A DNA stretch of 64,000 nt from Gymnorhina tibicen. Its lineage: Eukaryota; Chordata; Aves; Passeriformes; Artamidae. The notes under the pieces are model-generated. The model saw only the letters and a program-made list of their open reading frames with translations. It was not told the origin of the DNA and made no database searches. Location: contig VXAZ01010877.1 in the NCBI GenBank assembly GCA_013399875.1, positions 124,001 to 188,000 of the forward strand. The letters run 5' to 3'. Of this stretch, positions 46,496-58,241 are shown in pieces. Position 1 is the stretch's first letter; each line of letters begins with the position of its first letter. The position numbers and the translations under genes were made by a program.

Positions 46496-46940
46496 TCATA
46501 GAATCACAGAACATCCTGAATTGGAAGGGACCCACAAGGATCATCAAAATCCAACTCCTGGACCTGCACTGGGCAGCCCCAAGAATCATACCATGTTTTT
46601 GAGAGTATTGTTCAACTTTTCTTGAACTCTCAGGTTTGGTGCTGTGACCACTTCCCTGGAGAGCCTGTTCCAGTACCCAAACATCCTATGGGTGGAACAC
46701 CTTTCCCTAGTATCCAACCTAAACTTCCCCAGCTTCAAGCCATTCCCTCAGGTCCTATCACTGGTCACCAGGAAGAAGGGATAGGTGCCTCCCCTGACCA
46801 CAATGAGGTCCCCCCACAATCTCCTCCTCTCCAGGCTGAACAAACCAAGTGACCTCAACTGCTCTTCATACAACTTCCCCTTCACCATCTTCATGGCTTT
46901 TCTTTCAGTGATCTCTAATAGGTTAATATCCTTGTCTATG
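46496..46940 (-). mobile_element. CR1 LINE 3'-end, about 440 bp
   Basis: The left end is TCATAGAATCACAGAACATC, the reverse complement of the CR1 terminal repeats, then TGAATTGGAAGGGACCCAC, CCAACTCCTGGACCTGCA, AGAGCCTGTTCCAGTACCC, CCAACCTAAACTTCCCCAGC and CTCCTCTCCAGGCTGAAC in CR1 order, up to CTCTAATAGG. The element is on minus, with an intact 3' tail and the 5' part missing. It is the best-preserved CR1 3' end in the window. A 76-codon plus ORF inside it is a shadow. Confidence 0.95.
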
Positions 46941-48927
46941 TTACTGTTTGTGAAGTGACCATCCTCATCAAGAAACTGGACTGTCTTTTGCTATTAACAT
47001 AATTTTTAGAAGCTATTTTTATTGTTCCCCACAGTATTGGCCAGCTTCAACTTTAATTGAGCTCTGGCCACATAAATTTTCTTTCCACAGTTGTGAACAG
47101 CATCTAATCTCAAAAATGAGCCCATTTTTTCCTTGATCATCATTACTGTGAGGTTACAATGGGAAAGTAACAGGAATCTGAAAAGGCTGTCATTTTCTGA
47201 GCTAGGAATAGAACTGGGGATGGTGAAAATAATGAAAAATCTATAGTATCACTCTATCCCACTCTGGACTGCAGAAACCAGAATGCCTTAGCTATGCTGC
47301 CTCTAAGCTACTTAGCATCATCTAGAGCTTTGGTTTGGATTTGGGTTTGGTTTTTTTATTTTCTAATTTGGGGGTTTATTTATTTACATATTTGTTTATT
47401 GTTGGCTGTTTGGCTTGTGGCAATGTCTAGTTGGCAAAAGCTGGCATTCTGTTGGCATTTTGTCTGTTTAGATCTCATCTATATAACAACCTAGTGAGCT
47501 ATGCTACTTAGGAGAGGTAACCATCATTTTTTCTAGGGGCTACAGAAGCACTCAACCATACTACATTTCAGTGGTAAACACAGCCATAATCACTCTATTC
47601 TTTATCCAAGAGACAGGAATGTGGAATGAAATATAATGTTATTCGTACAGAATTAATTGTAGAAAGTGGTACAATGCAATGCTACATAATACTAAAGCAA
47701 AACAACCCCTAAAGAATACATTTAATCATTTCTATATCCTCCAGTTTATGTGTGATCAGACTTATTTTCAAACTGGGCAAAAAACATCATCCTTTGAGTT
47801 CAATCCCGTATGCCAAATTTCAGTCCAGAATGATTTTTTTACAACTAAGTTATAAATCCCTGAAAACGGGGAAATAATGGAAACACTGACTACAATATCA
47901 TAAATAAAAGCCTTCCTCTGAAGGATTTCCAAGATTTCCAGTTCATAAGAAGTTTAATGTTTCAATTGAGACTTACATCAAACTTCAAATAATGACATAC
48001 TTCAAATTTGTACTCTAAGCAGTACAAATAAAGTAAATTTATTCATGATGTATTACTGGTAACTGTTTATGTCCCAGAAGTGAAAAACACCAAGCTCAAA
48101 GGCAGAATGATAGCCTATATAACGTAAAACCACACATTTCCAAGACTTCACGACAGCCGGAACTCAACCAATGCCATACTCTTACCAGTAAGAATGTTTC
48201 TATTGTAAAATAAACAGTGCATTTTTCATATCACTGCTTTTTATGTGCATTTTACATTTAATTTTTTTTCTCCCACAAGATAATTTTGTAAAATTTATTC
48301 TTTTTTCCCTTAGCCTTAACCCACAGAAACAGCTGTTCCATTTGTGTTTTCCTGTGTTTCAAGGAGTGTACTTACTGAACAAATACAGTCATCATACGGG
48401 AGTGTTTGTATATTCGTTTCCATTCTGGAACTGCTGATTTCCCTCAGGTTAAGTAGGGTACGTGATCTAATCGCTAGTTACAGTTTTCTGAAATTTTTGA
48501 TTTTAACCCACTACTGCAAGGCAGGCCTTAATAACTAACATGCAGGTATCCCTAGTTCTAATGATTTTCAGTGGAGTGGGGGTTAAATTTCTCTTTTTTT
48601 GGTAACATCTAAACCAATATTGTTTTGATCCTATACTGTTAGCCCTCTATGATTTGGTGCCATTCACATTGTGTCCTGCTACTCCTACCAATATCATATT
48701 ACATTTGGTCCAACTAAAGAAAAGGTAATATAAAGAATTTGCGTAATGATTGCAGCTTTGGACTTGAAAACAAAAATTCTGAACTATTTTGCCTTTTGCA
48801 AGACAATGCTTAAATTTTTCTGTTGTAACAATAAGGCTGCTCCAAGGTGTTTGTAGAGAAAAGGCAGACCACAGCCCAGTTCCCCATACTGCACAGAAGC
48901 ATTAAAGTGGGAAAAGCTCTCTGAGAC
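46941..48927. other. Unique AT-rich non-coding DNA
   Basis: No gene or repeat recognised. A T/G-rich patch at 47330-47405 (GGTTTGGTTTTTTTATTTTC) has no clear period. Confidence 0.5.
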
Positions 48928-49145
48928 CATCAAATCCCACCGTAAACCAGCACCACCATGTTCACCTCTAGGCTGTGTTACCAAGTGCCACAGACCCACA
49001 TTTTTTTTAACACTTCCACCACCTCCCTCAGCAGGCTGTTCAAATGCCTGACCACCCTTCAATGAAGAATTTTTTTCTAATATCCAGTTTAAACCTCCCC
49101 TGGCACAGTTTGAGGCCATTTCCTCTTGTCTTGTCACTTGTTTTT
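48928..49145 (-). mobile_element. CR1 LINE internal 3'-region fragment
   Basis: The wording CACTTCCACCACCTCCCTC, CAGGCTGTTCAAATGCCTGA, TAATATCCAGTTTAAACCTC and GAGGCCATTTCCTCTTGTC is the reverse complement of the CR1 3' untranslated region. The terminal repeats are missing at the left, and the element stops at about CACTTGTT on the right. The 194-codon minus ORF that covers it (48784-49368) is not a gene. Confidence 0.85.
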
Positions 49146-49763
49146 CCTTCTTCAAGCACTCAACGTGGAAAGAAAGCCAGTTAATTCTGAACATCTGTCC
49201 TTGACCACTGACAAGACAGGAAACCCAGGGCAACAAGACTCTAATCATGACCACTTCAGCTAAATATCTAAGGTGGAGTGACCTTGAGCCCACTGAGCTC
49301 AAGTGGATGATTAGTGGGGCACTAGAGCAGCTTCCGAGGAGTGTCTCAACACTAAGAAGGTATTTCAACTCAGTGGTTAGTACAAACCATGCTGGAATGC
49401 CAGCTTCCCCATTGGCTTGTCATTACTCCATCTTTCTCTAGAGTTTCTTTCTCAAGTCCTCACAAACATTCATGCTGTCATGACTGGTTGTCATTGTGAG
49501 AAAAATGACTATCCTTATGCTGAAAGGTGTTTCACAACAGCATATTTGGAAAACAAATGAAGTGGTCTGAATAGAAATCCAATGTACTTGCAGTCAGCTG
49601 CAAATCCCTTTTTCCCATGTCTTTTCCTTTCACCATTTCAAAATTAAATGTAACCATTCTTCCCTTGAAATGTATAATGATTCTTTATTTTTATTCATTG
49701 CCTTTTATCAAGATCTTTAAGCAGTTTAAAGAAATCAGCATTTTCTAACATTTTTGAGGTATG
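49146..49763. other. Unique non-coding DNA
   Basis: No gene or repeat recognised. Confidence 0.5.
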
Positions 49764-49790
49764 CAGATTTTCAGATTTTCAGATTTTCAG
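49764..49790. repeat. 8-bp tandem repeat (CAGATTTT), 3.4 copies
   Basis: Three exact CAGATTTT units at 49764-49787 followed by CAG. Confidence 0.9.
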
Positions 49791-52700
49791 AACTCTGTCA
49801 AATATCTTTCATGTTTATAGTTAGAAGAGTAACTACCCTATGTTTTTGACACAGCCCTCCGTCTTAGGTCATCACCAATATTGCAGAACAACAGAACAGG
49901 ATATGAATCTGTGCCTCCACTGTCACATTTACAGCTCGGTTTATTAAGGAGCACATACCTTCATTGCAATTGAATCTAGTATTCTGTACAGCAAACCATG
50001 GCGACTGACACATGGCTCATATCCTATCCTTCCTTGCCTCCTACTGGGGACGTAATCCTTTGAAAAGAGATAGCAAAGACATCTGGGTGCTGTAATGCTT
50101 TAAGCTACAATAGCTAAGTCTGCCAGTACTTATCTCTCAGTGACCACATTGAGTTTGGTGGGGTTTGGATTAGCTCTTAAATAAGGAAGCTACAGTACAG
50201 GGAATTTATTTGATCTGTCTGAGGTCGCACAGAAGCTGAGTGACAGAACTGGTGTAAAACAAAGGAAGAATTGCCAGAATAAGAAAATACAAAGGCAGTA
50301 GTTAAGCAACCAGTTATTTTCCAACTATATGAAGAGAAAATTTCCTAAGCAGTATAATATTTTTATTGACATGGTTAAACTTTTTTTTTTAATAAACACA
50401 AAGGTAAACTTTGCCCCTTAGTTAACAGGATCACTAACAATCTCATCGAGTTAAGCACACATATACATCCCTTTTTTCAAACACGGAGAAGTTATGTGCA
50501 GCAATAAGGAAAGGGTAAAAATCACAGCTGATTTTGGCCAAACCTCAAACTTCTAACTGAAAGCTGAAGCACTGAAGCCTGCCCTTTCACAAAGATTTAT
50601 CTTCTGCAACAAAAGCAAAATTCTCTACTTTTAGCACTACGCCCCTCTCAAGTCATTTATAGAGCAAACATACCTTACTATATCTCTGCTAAAACTATTT
50701 GCATTCAAAATACATTTATTTTATTCTAAATTAAGCCATATGCTGCTGGTGACTAAAATAAGTTCTTCCTCCAACACTGAAATAGATCAAAGACAATGTT
50801 CATATATGTAAATAACTGTAGAGTTGCTTTTTCTCCAGCTGATCATTTCTTCCTGTGTAGATCTGATGTTCTGCCTCTGAGAATAGAACTTATTAGCAAC
50901 ACTAAAGGGAAAAAAAAAAAGATATCTTTCAGCAAGATCCTCCTCTTTGCCAAACATCCCAGGGTTTGTCTCCAAGGACTTTAAAAGAAAGGAAAGAATG
51001 AAGAACGGAAACCATAAAGCACGCATTACTGCTATCATCTAATTGCTGAATGAATAGCACAGTTGTTTAGTCTGATTGCACTAAGCTAGTTATCCACTGC
51101 AAGCCTCATTGACAAAAAGGGAATCTACACAAATTATAGGGAAATTCAAGCACTAAAGGAATGTTTTGGTTCAGAGGTTTGCAGTGACTATTGGCTTTGG
51201 TTCCTGGCATAGTTTGCCTTTGCCATATGAACTCTGTTGGGCTGGGTCAGCCCAAAGCTTTCCAAAAAGCCTGAGAAGAGGACAGGCTTCCTTGTCATCT
51301 GTATCCCATAAATAAATTAAAGTGATGTTCTCCAGTTAGGGTTTGTTTCTTGGCAGGCTAATCTGCAATCAGAGAAAGAAAAGCTTTTCATTTGTGGACT
51401 CTAACTAAAGGAAGGAAGTTTTTGTATGTGTATTCACCAGAGACCAAAATATTAAAAAGTGGAAGAGGAAAAACATATGTTGCAGTCCTCCAAAAAAATA
51501 AGTGGATAAAAAAATTGCATTAGAAACATGCACTCAATTGACGATGCTGTAAAACAAAGCATTCCTTTACAAAGAGCAGGCAAAATAGTTTCCCCACTAC
51601 CGCCTTATTACAGCATAAGAACAGGTTTTTCAGGCACTCTTTCCCCCCTAATTTACACCCTTTATATAGAAATAGCAAAAAATGAAACAAACTTAGTATG
51701 CCAGGTTCCAGTGGGCTTGCATTCTCCCTCTTATCATATTGCAAAATGTATATATGCAGAATGACAGGGATATGGATCACACTGCCGTGCTATTTCTATG
51801 ACATCACAACTAAGAAGTAATTGCAGCAAGTATGAGCAGTGACGTGAGTATATTCAGCACAGTTTTCTGAATACTTTATTTCAGTCAGAGAAGACATTGC
51901 AGCACACAGCAGCTACACTTCTCTTGCAGGCTACTGCAAAGCTCCATCAGACTCTCTTTCCATGTAACTACCAGAATTCAGGCTCATCTCTCACATTCTC
52001 AGACTACTTCTTTCAAAATTTCTTGCATTTCTTGTGTTAGTGAACTTTCTGTGGCTATTAATTCCCTTTTAGTTAAATAGTTAAATCTCTATGAAACCTT
52101 ATTATACCCACCAAAATAAACAGATCTTTTTTTTTTTTAGTGCACTGAATGATTGCAAAATAAAGTAGGAACATGGTAAGAGGCTGCAGTTAGAGACAGC
52201 ATTTTTCTAGATGGACTTCGTGAGTCTCTGATATTTGTAGAAAGCATTAACACTCTGCTCCCAGGTCACAATTCCTTATTCTGGGGACACCCTGTGCCTG
52301 GCACAACTGGCATGGGGCCCTACTCTCCATTGTCCAAAACAGTGATACCTGTGCTACAGATGCTGCAGAGTGGCAGGCGAGACTGGGACTTCACTTGAAT
52401 GAGTCACACAAAACAAGTAACAGAAATGCTTAATGGTTATTGACTTATAATGCCAAAAAAACCTTCTGCTAGCATGAGTTCCTCTGTCTGGAAAATGAGT
52501 ATAAGCTTTGCCAGTGAAAGACTTGTTTAGCCGCAGCTCCAGCATAGCCATAACAGCCACACCAACAAGCCGTTCTAAATATCAGCAAGCTTTGAGAGCT
52601 GTTTCTCTTGACATCTGTAGCAACCACTATAACATACCTCTGGGAATAAGTATTATTTGAATATTAGCTGCATTGTATTTGGAAATGTTTTATCATCTCA

Positions 52701-55700
52701 AATTTGGAGCATCTTTAAACTACATTATAAAATGCATTACAGAAAACTGAGAATTAAATTAAATCAAATTTAGGTCCTATTAAATTCAAGTTAATGGAAG
52801 ATGCACTACTGGCTTTACTCAAATCCCAACAAGACCACAGATGTCTCATTTTCTTTCCAAACTCTATTGTCAAAAAAATTTAGTTTCTCTTTATTCCCAC
52901 AAACCAGAAATAACAATCAAAGTATAATGATTATAACCAGGAACTGACTTTATGAACACAATGAATAAACAACTGCAGAATTTTACTTTCCTCTGTTTCC
53001 GTTTACTAGCTTTTGCAGGTATATTCATGTCAGTTCTCCTTTCTATATCCAGTTGAGACAACTGTAATTTAAATATTTATATCCATCAGAATCTTTCTAT
53101 GTAAATTGTTTGCGATTGAAATTACCTTGTTCATTCAAACAAAGTTTCAGTGGGATAGGAAAGCATGGCTGTTAAGAGTCAGGTACGGAAATGGAAAGCA
53201 ACTAGCTGTAGGTGCTGGCTTTCCGAATGCCTTACAGACCACATACTCTGCACTTAACGAGAAAGAATTAACAATTAATCTTAAGTTTTTGGCAAGATAA
53301 AATCTAGGCAAGAGCTTAATGCATTTGAACCACTGCTCCCCATCTTGGAACAGGAAATTGGATTTCTGTCTCTCTCTGGCTGACACTGTGGAGTCAATAA
53401 TACTTCTCAGGGAACTAAAAGTAGTGGTGGTGATGCTGATGTTTTCAAGAGAAGGGTCTGATGAAGACAATCATGGTTAAGATATATCTCCTGTGCTGCA
53501 TGACATCATTTCCTCACGTGTATACTCTAACAGCAGCTGCCTGACTTCATCTCTTAGCAGTTTGGGGTAAGCAGTTTCTTTAACATGCCCTGGCTCATGA
53601 CCCCAAATGTTTGGGGCTGAAAGAAAGGATGCTTTCTGAAGGGTTTTCTGTGCCTCTTACACAAGCTCTGAGTAGCATTGTGTGCTGTCTTCATGAAAGG
53701 GTGCTTGGTACTTCAGGGTATGACATTTCTCAGACTCAAAATCACTTTTGCTTTCAACTCTCCCCTGGACCCTGCTAAAACCCTTTTGCTTCAAATCCTC
53801 TAACAAATATTGAACTGCAGGGTTTGACTGAAGGTTAGTTTTACCTTCCCATGGCAAAAGTGAGAAACACAACACTTTGCATCCACAGTGGCAGTGGAAT
53901 TGCTATTGCCTTACCCCTGGCCACCCGCCTCCCTAAAGAAAAGAGAGGGAGAAAGCTGCATGTCTGTGGAAGGAGTCAGAGGCAGAGTTCTGGGGAATTC
54001 CATCATCTCCTTTGTCCTGCTTATAGCTCCTCTGGGATGGCTCCATCTCCTGAGCCTCCTTCCTCCCCAATCTTGTGTTTATATGAATATGCTATTCAGG
54101 AATAAAGGAGGGGGAAAATTCCCATTATGACTAGCAATTAAAGGCTTCTAGGTTTGCACATCGTGACAGGGATCATCACTGCCTCAGCACTTCATTTTCT
54201 GTGCCAGTCTGACTCTGCTGCAGCCCTCAACTTCAAGTTTTTCATCCCTATGCTTGCATTCCCATTTTAATGATGAATAAAATGCTTCTCAGAGTAACCA
54301 AAGCAGATCAGTAGCACAACCATGACAGTAGAAGAAACATCATTTCAGTCTCTATCAAGTCACATAATGAAAAAACATTGTTTACATTGACTCAGCATCA
54401 CATGAAGACTCACTTTGGTAGAGTACCAGGCATATCACCCCTTGCACATGATTTTTCACACAAATATCCTTTTCAGTAAAGCCTTTTGCTGTTCAAATTC
54501 ATCTGAAAAGCCTGAGTTATTACTTTGTAGTATATCATGTTTTGCAGTATACTATATTTTGTAGAATACCGTATTTCTCACCTTTTTTGGTCAAAAAGGA
54601 ACAATTACAGAGTATGTACAGCCCAGAATTCTATTCAGTTTTCTCAGAACAAGGTTTCTAATTGCTGTCTGAGCTATAGAAAGGAATATACCACTGACAA
54701 TTTTGGTAGTTAGGTAAGTGCTAGCCGAATTTATGAACTCTGGGATACACAATTAAAACTCAATACATTAAACTTGATCCTTTCCAAATCTTCAGAGAGC
54801 TTTTGCTTCTACTTCTGTGTGAAAATTAAAGAGAAAACCTTATAAAGTTAAACATATCTTTTACCTAATTGTATTCATTCATATCTGTTATTAAGATACC
54901 TAGACTTCTTGTTGAGGCCTATGACTAAAAAACTCCGACAACATCACTTGAGAACATCCAAAGAGGTGGAACTTTCCTGTCTTGGCAGCTAAAGACCTAA
55001 TTTCCACAGTCTGCTTCTGAAGAGCAGTGTAACTTGGGCATGTATCTCTGGCATCTCCATTTTTTGATATGCATGGTGTTATCCACTTCTAGACTCCTTT
55101 GAGACTTACAAACAATAAAAGGTATAGTATGTATGTTAAGTATTATTAATCTAATTTAAATAAAATTACCAAATTAAAAATTCAAGTCTGTTGGTTTTTC
55201 TAGTTAGTGCTTGTATTCCAACCAGAAATTATCCAGGAGCACATTCGTTCAAGATGCTACCTCATATTTTGCAAATTAAACTGACTCCATGATGATAGAT
55301 CAGATATCTTTCATGCCCCAAATACGAAGAATTGCATTTACCTAACTGATTCTCCTCTCAGTTTTGAGTTTGGGAGTAACAAAGCCAATATAAACTTAGT
55401 GCATAGTTCAGTAATTAATTGTTTGGAAACAATTCATTGTAAATACTTTTGTATTTATAGCTACTATGAAACAATGAAGATAACATCTGAGAAGGCTCCA
55501 AGCGAAGCAGGAAGACACTGCAAAGGATGTGCCATTGTCATTGTTAATAAAGCTTGTGTCTGACTGCAGCACAAGGTGCAGAGATTAGTATCAGTTATGT
55601 CCCTGGAGGGACGAGACAATGCAGAACTGTAGTGAAAAGAAGAGTAACACACCCTTCTGAGACAGTGTACGTGGATGATGAAGTGTCTTCATGATTCATT

Positions 55701-57311
55701 CAGTTCCATTGCTATTCATTTATAAAAAACTAGCACAGCATGTCTGTAATTTTGTATGGATTCCCAGAACAGATCTTTTGGCCAAAATGTGTTTATTCAG
55801 TGTCAGAAGAAATGCTTCTTTTCCTTGTATATTAACACCACAAGCTTGCATTGTGACTTCGTTAATGGAGGTAAAAATGCTCTTTCATGGAGACACACTG
55901 GACAATAAATTCTGAGTAAGTTGCAATCCCTTCAGAAAACATCTACAACTGTATTAAAGAATGTTCAAAAAGGACAAAACAACAATAAATAAACCAAAAA
56001 TAGCAAGGCTGATAAGTATCTCTTCCTGATTTTCCAAAAATGGGAAGATTTAGTGAAACTAAACTGGATGACAAAACCATTACTATTTCTGAGAATAAAC
56101 TGCGATCCAGTCCCAATATGTAGAAGCGGAAATCGCTATTGCTATGAGTATACATTTTTTTACCCTCTGTATAAACAAGGCTTAAAGAGGGACAGGATGT
56201 GAGCACACCCATCTTCTGGTGAGTACACTAAATTATCATGCAGTTTTTTTGCTCTAGATCAGTACATGTCATATTCTCTAGACAAATAAATACAATAGGG
56301 AGGCTAGGAACGAACTCTTAAGGGTGGCAATTTCTTAATCCAACACAGTACAGTCAAAACAAAAAACATCACTGTTTGTTCAGTGGGTTCTCCAAGGTCA
56401 CCTATGCTCTGTCTACAGTGTCAAAAAAAGGTGAAATCTCTGGCTTTAGTGGCACTGACTGACTTGCACCCCGATTGATAGTCTCATCCTTTCTATATTA
56501 CATGTGTCTTGGAAAGGTTGGCATAGTTAGGAACAGAGCCAGAGAATTAGTGCAGACAATCAGGGGTTAATTTAAGATAGGATTGTTAAGGAATAACTGC
56601 TCTGAATACGTAATAATAATGATTACAAACAAAAGGGAACTAATCGTTTGAGGTGTGCTTTGTCTATAAATATGAATCCAATAAAATCATTTAGCCTTTT
56701 CAAAGGCTAAAACAAGCCTGATCATTTAGTCTTCTACACAATCCTCTCACAGCAGCCTATAATTCCCCTAAATATAAGTATTTATACATAAATATGTAGA
56801 TACACGTATTGACTTGCAACAAAGGGTTCAGTTCTTCAACTTTCTCTTTGGTAATCTTTTGTTTGGCTGCACAGACTGCACAGAACAAGCACAAGATGTT
56901 CTTGTGAGAGTGCATGCAAAAGATAAGGTATGGTACAAAAACTGACAACACCTATATGGCAAAAATATTTGAAAGGACAATTAAAAAAAAAAAGAGAGCG
57001 TATGGAAATATACTGTTTGTACCTCACTCTACACACTACAATGTATATGACAGTGTACACGTTATTTCAGTTTTTCTATTGCAAGGTACCTTCTCTCCCC
57101 GTTTGACATACCTAACTTATAATTTACAGAAAACATACTTATCAACATCTTGCATGACATTCAAACAAGAATTACTATATTGAAATTCTTGATTAGCATG
57201 GCTGTGTCTCACATGACAGGATATGGAAAATCCTAATATCTTGTTTTATTCCTGCTCTCCTATTCCTGTGTCTCCTTCTCCTTAAATTATCACTTATTAT
57301 CATCAATTATC
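49791..57311. other. Unique AT-rich non-coding DNA
   Basis: About 7.5 kb with no recognised gene, LTR or CR1. Small items: a 14-bp T run ending in AG at about 52126-52140; a splice-like pair around 54648-54713 (TTCAGTTTTCTCAG acceptor, TAG|GTAAGT donor) whose one open frame ends at a TAG at the exon edge; short hairpins such as CACAAGATGTTCTTGTG near 56890. Confidence 0.5.
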
Positions 57312-57570
57312 TTGCCCTCACTAAGCTTCCAAAGTCCCCCTTCCTGTGGTTCATCCTCCCTACCACACACCCAATCTTCCTGTGGCCAAATTCTCTTCGC
57401 CCTCCTCTCTTGCATTTCTCCAAGTCATCCCCAGCTCCCTGCTGCCTATACACCATCACAGCCCAGTCAGTTCTTTAATCCTTTCTTTCCCAACTCTCAG
57501 CCTTTAATTGCCCTTCCTACAGGAACTGTTGCCAGCCACCACTTCCCCTTCCCTCTCCTCCTCTGCCTCT
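57312..57570 (+). repeat. Pyrimidine-rich tract
   Basis: A C/T-dominated stretch (CTTCGCCCTCCTCTCTTGC, CCACTTCCCCTTCCCTCTCC) that turns purine-rich after 57580 (GGGAGAGGAGGAGCAGGAGA). It produces Ser/Pro- and Arg/Gly-rich ORF shadows on both strands (for example plus 57312-57701). Confidence 0.55.
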
Positions 57571-58054
57571 TTTGCTGGTCAATCTGGGTGGGAGAGGAGG
57601 AGCAGGAGATGAAAATGGGAGACAGCCTGTCTCCCTGCCAGGTGGCCATGTGGAGGCACGGGGCTGTGCGGTGCCGGTGGTGGGGGCTGAAAATCTGCTG
57701 AACACATGAGAAGCTGGGAACACTCAAGAACAGAGGCGATCCAGAAGGGGCACCAAATGTAGACATCATCAGTGCATACCATTTGGCAAACTCATAGATG
57801 CTAAAAATTGAAAAGCAGGGGGAGGAAGCTGAGTTCCTGCTAAGTCATCTTGTGCAAAATATGTGTCAATCACCTCCTGATTCTAAATCACTACCTGATC
57901 CTAACAGTAGCACTTTGTAGCTGCTTTGCATTTAGTTCTCCATACTCCAAGAGAACCCAGGCTCATGAAATAAGCATATACCTAATATATATATGTTTAC
58001 TTTAATACATTGTGGTTAACTCTTCTTTAAATTTACAGAAAGGTTTTTACTTAC
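57571..58054. other. Unique non-coding DNA
   Basis: A short GC-rich patch with CpGs (GGGGCTGTGCGGTGCCGGTG, about 57660) and otherwise AT-rich sequence. No gene recognised. Confidence 0.45.
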
Positions 58055-58107
58055 CTGTCACAGAAAATGACACTGTGTCCTTTTCCTCTAACTGAAACAT
58101 AACATGC
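58055..58107 (-). other. Candidate exon, 53 bp, minus strand
   Basis: On minus, the acceptor CATTCTCAATCCTCTTAG and the full-consensus donor CAG|GTAAGTA bracket 53 nt. After one base, frame 2 reads HVMFQLEEKDTVSFSVT with one base left over, a protein-like sequence; frame 1 is also open. A second acceptor (TTATGTTTCAG) inside would give a shorter exon in the same frame. Without splicing, frame 2 extends upstream to an ATG at 58205 and ends just after the donor, giving a 53-codon ORF. A G-quadruplex motif lies 18 bp beyond that ATG. Not recognised. Confidence 0.2.
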
Positions 58108-58222
58108 CTAAGAGGATTGAGAATGTTTTCAGGTTTATTTATTATTCTTTTTGATGAGAGGTGGTTTGAAATGAAATAACTTCTGACAAGCTCTTTCCTT
58201 TTCATTTGTTCTTATTTGGTGA

Positions 58223-58241
58223 GGGTGCGGGGGTGGGGGGG
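58223..58241 (+). other. Putative G-quadruplex motif
   Basis: GGG TGC GGGGG T GGGGGGG: the last run can be split to give four G tracts with loops of 3, 1 and 1. G-rich sequence is rare in this window. Confidence 0.55.

Noticed and set aside
48784..49368. 194-codon minus-strand ORF
   Set aside because: The middle is CR1 3' untranslated sequence, which does not code for protein.
52123..52174. T-run plus AG acceptor followed by a GTAAGA donor
   Set aside because: Only 35 bp between them and every frame is closed.
54648..54713. Splice-bracketed segment, plus, 66 bp
   Set aside because: The single open frame ends in TAG exactly at the exon edge; likely chance.
57312..57701. 129-codon plus ORF and its minus counterparts
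   Set aside because: Pyrimidine-rich composition gives Ser/Pro-rich and, on the other strand, Arg/Gly-rich readings; no domain.
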